Position numbers and translations under genes: made by a program. The notes under the pieces are model-generated. The model made no database searches and was not told the DNA's origin. It was given only the letters and a program-made list of their open reading frames with translations. DNA of 64,000 bases from Eutreptiella sp. 'Long Island Sound 2002' (taxonomy: Eukaryota > Euglenozoa > Euglenophyceae > Eutreptiales > Eutreptiaceae): NCBI GenBank assembly GCA_964036045.1, contig OZ038385.1, positions 38,143,218 to 38,207,217 on the forward strand, written 5' to 3'. Below, in pieces: positions 38,201-45,072 of this stretch; positions within the stretch are counted from its first letter, which is position 1; the number at the start of each line of letters is the position of its first letter.

Positions 38201-40182
38201 AAACAGGGGCTGCAGTGAAGGGGATAGTCCCCGTCCTTGTACTCCAGGACTAGGCCAGCGTCGATACATTCTTGTATCTGTCGCTCGATCTCGTCGGCCT
38301 GCTCTTTAGGAGCTGGATAGGGTCTCCTCCGGATCTTTTGACCCACGAACTCGGGTTTCAGCTTGAGGTCCATCTGTACCAGTTTGTCACATGAGGCTGG
38401 AGGGGGTAGTTCTCCGAACACATCCAGATAGGTCCTTATAAGCTTCTGTACCCGCGGGTCCAATACCTTGATCTTGTCCTCCATGTCCTCGTCAGAGTGT
38501 AAGTTGCTTGCCCCCTGAATAGACGTCGGGAGGTGGTCCTCCTCCGACTCTTCGCCCGTGGTAGTGTCCTTCAGCCCTTGGTAGGCATATAGAAGGTCTT
38601 GTTCAACCATCTCCGGTGGACGATGGCAACATAGGCACGCTCGAGGGGGTTCACATACACATTCCTCCGAGAGGTCATCCTCCTCTGGGGTCCTCACATA
38701 GGCGCCCCACACGCTCTTCATGAGCTTAAGATCTACCTCCCTTTGCCAGGTGGTGATCTTCTGTTCGAGGTCCTCCTTCAGTTGGGATAGGTCTCCCATA
38801 CGTCCTTGGTTCAGTGGCCATGAGCTGCGGGTAGGCTTCGCGTAGCATAGCTTTTTCGCCACCAACTTCCTCTTGGAATCCACATACCCCCTGAGCCTGG
38901 ATCGAGGGTCCAGCTCCTCGTCCACGGGGTCTTCCACCCTCATGGAGAGTAGGGGTTTCAGTGGGGCGACGTACTCGGCGTTCTCCACTTCCTCCACACA
39001 GGTCTGCACGAAGGAGGCGTCGTGCTCAGTTTCGTCTTCTGAGTGGATAGAGCTAGGTAGCTCAGATAGTCCACACTCAGAGACTCCATCAGGAACAGGT
39101 ACATGACAGGGAGAGTTGGGGGCATTGGTGTCAGTCACGACGTACTCATCTCCTCCGGGTGTAGTCTCAACAGCATCTTGAGGTCGTAGGCGATCCCTCA
39201 AGTCACCCAAGGCGAGTCCGTCGCTTTCTCGTTGTACAGCCTGGACCAGAGTCGGGTCCAGATCCTCCCAGGGGATGGAGGTAAGACCTCCGTCCACCAC
39301 GCTCAGCATACTCCCCCATCCGGGTTTCCCAATAGGCGTCTTACGACCCAGAGGCACGTAGATGGCCTCATCAGGTAACCGAACAGAGCTGATAGTCAGC
39401 CTGTCCAGGAGGTTTCGCCAGTATTCGTTGCCCCCATGGGCTCCCCAATCGGGGGAACACAGGACCATACGGGAACGTTCCAAGGCCACCTTGGTCAGCA
39501 CCTTCGCCAGTTCACTCAACCTGGGGTTCCCGTAGGCCATCCCGAAAGAGGGCCAGTAAAATTTGTAGCTGCAGTTCTTCCCCTTGCTGCAGTAAAGGTC
39601 CAGTACATGCTGCTTGTCGCTGGCGAACAACTCCACACTCAGGTCTTCTCGAGAGTAACCCAACTCCTTCAGACCTTGGTCTAGGACTTTGCCCAATAGT
39701 TGATAGTCCTCAGTTTTGGAGGCCGCCATCATGTTCGAGGGCTCCTCCTTCGATAGTCTCAGGTAACTCGAGGTATGTTCCGACTGCTCCAGTGGCACAG
39801 ACTCTCTGCCGCTGCCGTGGTCCACGTAGAGGAGGTAGGGCGCTTGCAGCGTCAGGGATTGTATCTGGGAGTGCTGTACGAAGAAGTCAGTACCCAGTAC
39901 AAAGTCGAAGGCCTCAGTGTCCATCACATAGAACCGATGGGCGATAGTCCGGGAGCCCATAGGTACCTCCACTTCACAGTCCCCGCAGCTGTGCACCACA
40001 TGTCCATCCCCCATGCGTATAGCAGCGGTGGTCATGGTGTTCTTCAGGCTCCCACAAGGTAAAATTTTCTTGGCCACTATAGATATGGTGGCGCCAGTGT
40101 CCAATACCCCCAGGTATTCGCGTCCCCCTAGTCGGATACGTACCCAAAACACCAGGTCTTGGGTGCCACCAGAGCGTCCCCG
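35254..40182 (-). CDS. pol: Pol polyprotein: protease, RT, RNase H, integrase, chromodomain-like
   Basis: Copies the element RNA into DNA and integrates it. The open frame continues in the gag frame directly after the gag UGA (40185-40183). No ATG precedes the protease, so a Gag-Pol readthrough product is likely. Residues are counted from the codon at 40152. Protease DTG is at 18-20. A linker of about 480 residues includes a methyltransferase-like segment (about 173-262) and a Cys cluster (499-509). RT spans about 597-800, with D701 and HIDDV at 775-779 (His in place of the usual Tyr before DD). RNase H acidic residues are D929, E1002, D1027 and D1071. The integrase zinc finger has H1172, H1177, C1211 and C1213 (CxC, not CxxC), and its DDE triad is D1243, D1302 and E1340. 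A GPY/F-type motif is at 1474-1476 and a chromodomain-like fold at about 1556-1600 (W1579, W1588 and P1590). The total is 1,632 residues to the TAG/TAA-type stop; no internal stop or frameshift was seen. Confidence 0.95.
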   Translation of the reverse strand, partial: RGRSGGTQDLVFWVRIRLGGREYLGVLDTGATISIVAKKILPCGSLKNTMTTAAIRMGDGHVVHSCGDCEVEVPMGSRTIAHRFYVMDTEAFDFVLGTDFFVQHSQIQSLTLQAPYLLYVDHGSGRESVPLEQSEHTSSYLRLSKEEPSNMMAASKTEDYQLLGKVLDQGLKELGYSREDLSVELFASDKQHVLDLYCSKGKNCSYKFYWPSFGMAYGNPRLSELAKVLTKVALERSRMVLCSPDWGAHGGNEYWRNLLDRLTISSVRLPDEAIYVPLGRKTPIGKPGWGSMLSVVDGGLTSIPWEDLDPTLVQAVQRESDGLALGDLRDRLRPQDAVETTPGGDEYVVTDTNAPNSPCHVPVPDGVSECGLSELPSSIHSEDETEHDASFVQTCVEEVENAEYVAPLKPLLSMRVEDPVDEELDPRSRLRGYVDSKRKLVAKKLCYAKPTRSSWPLNQGRMGDLSQLKEDLEQKITTWQREVDLKLMKSVWGAYVRTPEEDDLSEECVCEPPRACLCCHRPPEMVEQDLLYAYQGLKDTTTGEESEEDHLPTSIQGASNLHSDEDMEDKIKVLDPRVQKLIRTYLDVFGELPPPASCDKLVQMDLKLKPEFVGQKIRRRPYPAPKEQADEIERQIQECIDAGLVLEYKDGDYPLHCSPCFLVAKPGSTAKRLVVDYGELNKKTLNHSGSIPNMESTLKKIASCRYKTKMDKRSGFWQVDLTPSAQELLAFITPQGRVFKWKVMPFGVANAPALFQELMNKILSILRRRPKVQELISRGAQMEAHIDDVCLGTNTQEDHLILLGEFFAVCQENHTRLNLEKCEFMQETMQYLAFDVGYGWWTPAASKAKPLMDAKVRHEDPKKGLHDVRSFIGVCNFYRRHIKNFTYTSAALTDLIKKSTTWRWGPQEQQAFDELKDKVANAKCLGVPRAQGEIILVTDASNVGGGGTLFQWQALEKEEFDSAISQWGTEGLNRDGTLKHSYPDDKWVLVPLGHWNWKWNQARGNYSIYEQELLAGMLVLSSQARLLGSNPVVWLCDQEPVRSFQKGPPPEKAKLRRWWTYLSQLRLTVHHIQGVKNECADYISRNNFDALIGARSEALAKEAFSRMDVHLDLNMTMIRPLDGLQQSEYLKEFGDIYKRLEKRLEPLVVNQDQWKRDKSYLWHENRIVVPSDRVPALLKWTHESSGHVAADRTLRLFKQRFHTTWTDDQLRKTLQPIVDKCPCRSFKPGHIRDRGLYSTLPIPHCANSVLYVDYTEMPKFGGYDFALVVTCGLTRFTRVFPCTKHITGEETIKILLEEWFCVYGAPKEINSDEDVRVRSDTGWYKRVLRSLNVQVSTGIPYSHTSNPLCERQIRVLKENVRIWCKTERTRDWVRLLPVISLMMNSQESSATGYSPHELFLGRPAWFLHAPYPEDTHSSVGEWVQEQQAKVDKAKAMLQRVRERQWNKKNKHRVPATYQEGDWVLVHHSRLPAWPRSTSDDQYFGPYKILSVDGHRITVRCSPRLGGTLVCAAQHLKRYYDPEDLCGEEWELNDEEIAALDLQGAASPMEVEGELPDMNAEEMAKEGFYLVKSVLRHRYRQGWRFLTLWEGFGVDKATWEPFSAFVLPEGRLNSVLVDYLSPNNLGELLRLAETLASKTKARD

Positions 40183-40188
40183 TCAGAA
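40163..40188 (-). promoter_or_regulatory. Probable UGA readthrough site between gag and pol
   Basis: Gag ends TTC TGA and is followed at once by CGG GGA in the same frame. The pol frame continues without another stop. UGA followed by C, and UGA CGG in particular, is an established leaky context used by several plant RNA viruses together with a 3' RNA structure. About 18 nt downstream the sense strand has a possible 6-bp stem (ACCCAA/TTGGGT, 11-nt loop). Readthrough is inferred from this arrangement. Confidence 0.7.
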
Positions 40189-42675
40189 CTCCGCGGGACA
40201 GGTCACCTCGAACCCCTTGTTCCGCAATTTGCGGGCCATCCTCATGAAACGGCTCCTCTTCTTAGCGTTGCCGTCATCACCACCTTCATGCTGACGCTTG
40301 GCTCCTTGTTCTTGCTGGGCCTGCGTCTGTGAGCGTGTGGTAGGACCAGACTGCCCTCCAGAGGGCTCGGAGTTCCCCCCTGGATTAGGGTTGGGGTTGC
40401 CTCCGTTCTTGTCCTTGTTCTTGTTGTCGGGCTGGCGGTTAGCGCCTCCTCCTCGTCCACCTTGACCCTTGTCTTGTCCTTGACCACGTCCTTTCGACTT
40501 GCCCTTGCCGGAGTCGTTGCCTTTGCCTTTGCCTCCTCCTTTGCCTGAGCCTTTGCCAGGATCTTCTCCCTTAAGCTTCGCCGATAGGCGTTGCTTATGG
40601 TAGCACTCATCCTCGTAGTGCTTCCGCTTCCCGCAGAATGCACACGTGATGGTGCACCTGTGATGATCCGGCAGCTTCGCTTTGGCGCCGGTGTTCTTCT
40701 CCTGCTGCTTCCCCTGGACTACGAAGCAGTCTCGCTGCTCGCAGTCAGGAGCGTGCTGCAGGTGGCCCTGCTCGTCTCTGGCATCACACCAGAATAGCTC
40801 CTTCACGTTCTCCATGATACGGGCGTGGGCGTGTTTGGGGGCAGTCCCCTGCCCAGGTCGGGACCCTTGGTACCCTTTGCCATGACCTCCAGAACCTCCT
40901 CCTCCAGGACGGTAATTGTTCAAGTGCTGGTCGCTCTCCTTCTCCAGCGCCAGCTCCAGGAGTAGCACGCATAGATCCTCGTAGCGGAGGGATCTAGCCT
41001 TGCGCTCCGCCGTCGAACGGCACTCGTCCCATAGCTCTCGAGGGAGCTTGGCCACCAACCAGAACAGCAGGTCGTTGCTGCTGTAGGAACCGGGCGTCAG
41101 TCGTCCAGCCCAGTGATCCAGGTCAGCCAACAGCTCAGAGACCCTGCCAGGTTTGGGGTTGTTGGGCAGCACGGGCAGGTTCTGGATCTCGGCCCTGATG
41201 GAGAGGTCGGTTTCGTAGGTCGGGTACTGCCTCTCCAGGGCAACCAACACATCGGCAAAGGTGGCGGAGTTAGTCACGATCTGCCTGACCGGCTTCTCCA
41301 GGTACTTGGTCTTGCAGCACTGCAGGAGCAGATCGCACTTGACTCGCCCACTAGCGTGGGTTTGGCCGGTCAATCGGAGAAACCGGCCAAAATTCTCAGC
41401 GAACTTGCTGAGGTCCTTGCCTGTGAACTCAGGCAGGTTCACCACGATCGTGGAGGTGGCAATAGCCTTCGCCTCCTGAGACCTGCGTCCCTCAGGGCGT
41501 CGGGTCTTCTTCTTCTTCTTCTTCTTCTTCTTACCCCTTGGGTCCTCGGGGTCCTCCGGGTCATCGTCCTCCGAGGGCGAAGTGGAAGTCATCGACGGCG
41601 GCCCATCATCGGAGGGGTCTCCGCCTAGATCACTAGAGCCATAAGGCTCCACGTCCACCATTGCCCTTAAGGCTGTCAGCCCCAGCCGGTCCAGCTCGGC
41701 CCTCGTGGAGTTCGTCACGTAGCTGTAGGGCGGCTGGGCCGTTCTCGGTACGAAGGGACTTCTCGGTATAGCTGCAGGAGTCGGCATCGGTCGGCTCCTC
41801 AGGCTCCCCAGGGTGTTTGTCAACCCTGCCGCCAGGTGGTTGGCCTGTACTCGGTGGGGTGACATTCCCACCGTGGTAGGTGACGCTTGGGGCGGGATCA
41901 TCAGGGGCTCCAGTTTCTCTCGGATCTCTTGAGTGAGGTCGCCCACGATTTTTGAAGTGGCTCCTCGGAGCACCTCGTTGATCTCCGACCGCGTCAGGGA
42001 CCTGTTGGAGGATCTTCCCGATCCTCTACTCCTGCCACCAAGAGATTCGGGTCCTCTCCTCAACCCACTCAAGGTTGCATACCCAGGTGCATACCCAGGA
42101 ACATGCACATAGCTTCCAGTAGCGGGTAGTGGATGCAGATATTCAGCCGCATACCATCGCGGCGCAGAGCTGGAAGCCACCGGCTCACTGGCAGTAGTTG
42201 CCTCAGGGAGCGCAGTGGTAGGTGGGCCCATACCATAGGCGGAGTAGGGAGGCATGCCAGTAAAGCCTGTGCCCTCTGCCATAGGCGGGTTGGTTATGGG
42301 AGTGGATGTTGCGGCGGCTGGGTCTGGAATCGGGAGTGTAGTGGTTAAAGGAGAGGGTGATGCGTGGAGGCAAGAAGCGCTTGGTGCGCCTTCGAAGGTA
42401 GGGACATTCGTCAGGTCTTGCCCTTGCTCCTCTCCTTCGTCTGCTTCGTCTCCAGCATCCTTCTCGCTCTCTCTCTTCCTCTTCACAGGCTGAGAGACCA
42501 CCTCTTCGACTGACAGGGCCCCGAAGGCCGTCTGGAGTCCATCCAGCGAGTCCTCAGCCGCTTCCACTGGCCCATGTAAGGGCTCCGCCGAAGGTACAGC
42601 GCCAGGTGCTGGCCTTGCCGGTGCCTCAGGCGCTGGCGCTGTCTTCACGTCGGCGTCCTCCTTCCTTGTGTCCAT
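40183..42675 (-). CDS. gag: Gag polyprotein (capsid domain and CCHC zinc knuckle)
   Basis: Structural protein that forms the particle and binds element RNA, 830 residues. The start ATG at 42675 has a good context (A at -3, G at +4) and lies 100 bp inside the 5' LTR. Residues 1-370 are low-complexity, rich in Pro, Ala, Ser and acidic residues. A run of nine lysines (381-390), encoded by an AAG microsatellite at 41506-41532, precedes the capsid-like region (about 408-590), which resembles the retrotransposon gag family. A single zinc knuckle (C678, C681, H686, C691) has C-X2-C-X4-H-X4-C spacing. A Gly/Lys/Gln-rich tail of about 130 residues follows, probably an RNA-binding segment. It ends with UGA in frame with pol. 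The protein is long for a Ty3-type Gag, mainly because of the N-terminal region. Confidence 0.92.
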   Translation of the reverse strand: MDTRKEDADVKTAPAPEAPARPAPGAVPSAEPLHGPVEAAEDSLDGLQTAFGALSVEEVVSQPVKRKRESEKDAGDEADEGEEQGQDLTNVPTFEGAPSASCLHASPSPLTTTLPIPDPAAATSTPITNPPMAEGTGFTGMPPYSAYGMGPPTTALPEATTASEPVASSSAPRWYAAEYLHPLPATGSYVHVPGYAPGYATLSGLRRGPESLGGRSRGSGRSSNRSLTRSEINEVLRGATSKIVGDLTQEIREKLEPLMIPPQASPTTVGMSPHRVQANHLAAGLTNTLGSLRSRPMPTPAAIPRSPFVPRTAQPPYSYVTNSTRAELDRLGLTALRAMVDVEPYGSSDLGGDPSDDGPPSMTSTSPSEDDDPEDPEDPRGKKKKKKKKKTRRPEGRRSQEAKAIATSTIVVNLPEFTGKDLSKFAENFGRFLRLTGQTHASGRVKCDLLLQCCKTKYLEKPVRQIVTNSATFADVLVALERQYPTYETDLSIRAEIQNLPVLPNNPKPGRVSELLADLDHWAGRLTPGSYSSNDLLFWLVAKLPRELWDECRSTAERKARSLRYEDLCVLLLELALEKESDQHLNNYRPGGGGSGGHGKGYQGSRPGQGTAPKHAHARIMENVKELFWCDARDEQGHLQHAPDCEQRDCFVVQGKQQEKNTGAKAKLPDHHRCTITCAFCGKRKHYEDECYHKQRLSAKLKGEDPGKGSGKGGGKGKGNDSGKGKSKGRGQGQDKGQGGRGGGANRQPDNKNKDKNGGNPNPNPGGNSEPSGGQSGPTTRSQTQAQQEQGAKRQHEGGDDGNAKKRSRFMRMARKLRNKGFEVTCPAEF

Positions 42676-42762
42676 CTTCAGTCACCCTTCTGCTTATATG
42701 TGCCTGTACTCGGCGCACTGGATGTACGGCGCGGGGTTGCTGCCGGTGCACAGAGACAGACT

Positions 42763-42776
42763 GCCTCTTGCTACCA
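42763..42776 (-). other. Primer-binding site
   Basis: At the 5' LTR/internal junction the sense strand reads TGGTAGCAAGAGGC, its first T being the last LTR base. TGGTAGCA is complementary to the TGCTACCA 3' end found in many eukaryotic initiator tRNA-Met molecules. The following bases match that tRNA only if one A is skipped, so the primer identity is tentative. Confidence 0.65.
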
Positions 42777-43560
42777 GAAAAGTTTATAGTGGTTTCAGCA
42801 CTGTGTTTTGCCTCTCCTGCTGCTTGCTGTTGGTGTAGGGTTTCCTGCTGCTTGTTTTTGGAGATGAAAAGCTTTTGTTTGATGAAATACAGTCAATCCA
42901 GGATAGCCCAAGCCAATGGTATGCAAGGAGAAGAGAATCAGGATCAAAGCATGAAGGGCTGCAGTGTAAACAGTGAAAGATGAAAGGATATTCACAGAAA
43001 CTGCAACTCAGGTCAAATCGGAATGCATATTCACAAAGATAGCTGAAATGTTTTGGAAAAGAGTTGGAAAACTGCCCCATGGTCACTCTATCTCCATAGT
43101 GCCATCTCAGGAGATGTGCACTCTTTGTTTTGGGTCCCATATGTGCTGAGGTGGCAGGGCATGTGGCGATGAGGTCACTGCCATGTCACATGGGATCTTC
43201 CTACTTAGCTAGGCTGACCAGGAATTGAACCCAGGACCTCTCAAAAAGAGGTGCCCAGCCCCCTAGGGTGCATACCACTAGGATAGCTAAGAATTGATGG
43301 AAAAACATAGATAAATTCATAGGCTCTGCCTTGGATATGTCAGTTCTCAGTCAACTCAGGAAAAGATGATTTGCCTCACATTTAAAAGGGATTAAGGGGT
43401 CCACTCCATATCCTGATTGGGTGTTTGGTTTCATAGGTCAAAATGTGTTATCACCACTTTTGGTGGGACCAATGCTAAGATAAAAATGCCTGGATGCTCA
43501 GTGCATCTCTAATACAACTAGAGTATGCCTCAAAGCATTGGAAAAGCACTTTGTCTTACT
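42776..43560 (-). repeat. 5' LTR (785 bp)
   Basis: About 98.5% identical to 32215-32999 with no indels. It should hold the promoter of the element. A TATAAA word occurs about 10 bp from the LTR end (near 42783), which is oddly close to the primer site for a normal U3-R-U5 layout. The outer edge abuts TTCCG of the satellite at 43561. Confidence 0.95.
43204..43291 (-). other. tRNA-like (pol III promoter-like) module in the 5' LTR
   Basis: The counterpart of 32643-32730 at the constant LTR offset of 10,561 bp. I see no base difference between the two copies here, including both box-like motifs and the flanking 8-bp inverted repeat. Confidence 0.55.
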
Positions 43561-43565
43561 TTCCG
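43561..43565. repeat. Target-site duplication, right copy (TTCCG)
   Basis: The partner of 32210-32214, directly outside the 5' LTR and followed by GGACCACCGG of the resumed satellite. Confidence 0.85.
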
Positions 43566-44578
43566 GGACCACCGGAACATGTTCCGGAAGCACCGGAACA
43601 TGTTCCGGAAGCACCGGAACATGTTCCGCAAGCACCGGAACATGTTCCGGGACCACCGTAACATGTTCCGGGAGCACCGGAACATTTTCCGGAACAACCG
43701 AAACATGTTCCGGAACCACCGGAAGATGTTCCGGGAGCACCCGAACATGTTCCGGAACCACCGGAACATGTTCCGGCAGCACCGGAACATGTTCCGCAAG
43801 CACCGGAACATGTTCCGGAACCACCGGAACATGTTCCGCAACCACCGGAACATGTTCCGGCAGCACCGGAACATGTTCCGGAACCACCGGAACGTGTTCC
43901 GGGAACACCGGAACATGTTCCGGAACCACCGGAACATGTTCCGGCAGCACCGCAACATGTTCCGGAACCACCGGAAGATGTTCCGGGAGCACCGGAACAT
44001 GTTCCGGAACCACCGGAACATGTTCCGGCAGCACCGGAAGATGCTCCGGAAGTACCGGAACATGTTCTGAGACCACCGGAACATGTTCCGGAAGCACCGG
44101 AACATGTTCCGCAAGCACCAGAACATGTTCCGGGACCACCGGAACATGTTCCGGAACCACCGGAAGATGTTCCGGGAGCACCGGAACATGTTCCGGAACC
44201 ACCGGAACATGTTCCGGCAGCACCGGAACATGTTCCGGAACCACCGGAACATGTTCCGGAACCACCAGAACATGTTCCGGGAACACCGGAACATGTGCCG
44301 GAACCACCGGAACATGTTCCGGCAGCACCGCAACATGTTCCGGAACCACCGGAAGATGTTCCGGGAGCACCGGAACATGTTCCGGAACCACCGGAACATG
44401 TTCCGGAAGTACCGGAACATGTTCCGAAACCACCGGAACATGTTCCGGAAGCACCGGAACATGTTCCGGAACCACCGGAACATGTTCCGGAACCACCGGA
44501 ACATGTTCCGGGAGCCCCGGAACATGTTCTGGAACCACTGGAGCATGTTCCGGAACCACTGGAGCATGTTCCGGGATC
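43561..44578. repeat. 21-bp palindromic satellite array, right part, with its boundary
   Basis: The same units as in 1-32214 (about 48 units), in the same orientation and in register with the left part across the inserted retrotransposon. The first five bases are the second target-duplication copy. The last units are degenerate (CTGGAGCATG), and the array stops at GGGATCATATTTTATTTG. Confidence 0.96.
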
Positions 44579-45016
44579 ATATTTTATTTGCACATTTTTC
44601 TTTGATCTATAGTCAACAACGGAAGGATCAATTTTTCTTCAGCCAAAGCTACAAGGGGGGTCCCTATCCAGCTCAGCGTCATCTGTTGAGTGGACATGCT
44701 TCACGTGTTACCAGTGATACTCTTTTTTTTGCTTGACACTCCCCATAACTTGTGGCAGGTGTGCATCATGAGCAATGCCGAAGGATGCACCCTGTGCAAC
44801 ACCTCCAACGTATGTGCTCCTTTTTTTAGGAATGCAACAACATTGAAAATGATGTCTTGAGTCATCAATTAGATTTGCAAGGCTTGCTTAGAGCGGTGAA
44901 TGTCCGCCCGCGTAAACATATTGTACAATGTGATCAAGTCAAGGGTGCCGGTAATGTCACTCCAGTGTAGTCGCCTGCTTGATTCCTCAATTCTACCATC
45001 ATTACCTGACTTTGGA

Positions 45017-45072
45017 GGGGCAATGGACTGCTCCTTGCGCGAGGCCTCGCGCAAGGAACAGTCCATTGCCCC
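45017..45072. repeat. 56-bp palindrome with 28-bp arms and no loop
   Basis: The arms GGGGCAATGGACTG... and ...CAGTCCATTGCCCC match at 27 of 28 positions and meet at GCGAGG/CCTCGC. The single mismatch is C versus T. No target duplication or coding content is visible beside it. Confidence 0.9.

Larger units (their letters stand above)
32215..43560 (-). mobile_element. Complete Ty3/gypsy LTR retrotransposon, chromovirus type
   Basis: An 11,346-bp element in minus orientation. In sense order it has a 5' LTR, primer-binding site, gag, in-frame UGA, pol (protease, RT, RNase H, integrase with GPY/F module, chromodomain-like C terminus), a 2.25-kb non-coding 3' region, a polypurine tract and a 3' LTR. 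The order RT-RNase H-integrase identifies Ty3/gypsy (Metaviridae). Both ORFs are intact. The LTRs differ at 12 of 785 positions by my manual comparison (9 transitions, 3 transversions, no indels), so the insertion is young and the element may still be active. It is nested in the satellite with a 5-bp target duplication. Confidence 0.96.

Noticed and set aside
1-44578. p53-type half-site match of GAACATGTTC
   Set aside because: The core matches the consensus, but it is a simple consequence of the palindrome, the spacing between half-sites does not fit, and no p53 pathway is expected in this kind of organism.
44612-44632. CGGAAGGATCA resembles the 3' end of 18S rRNA
   Set aside because: Only about 11 bases match. 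The adjacent rRNA sequence and the invariant GTAGGTGAACCTG stretch are absent.
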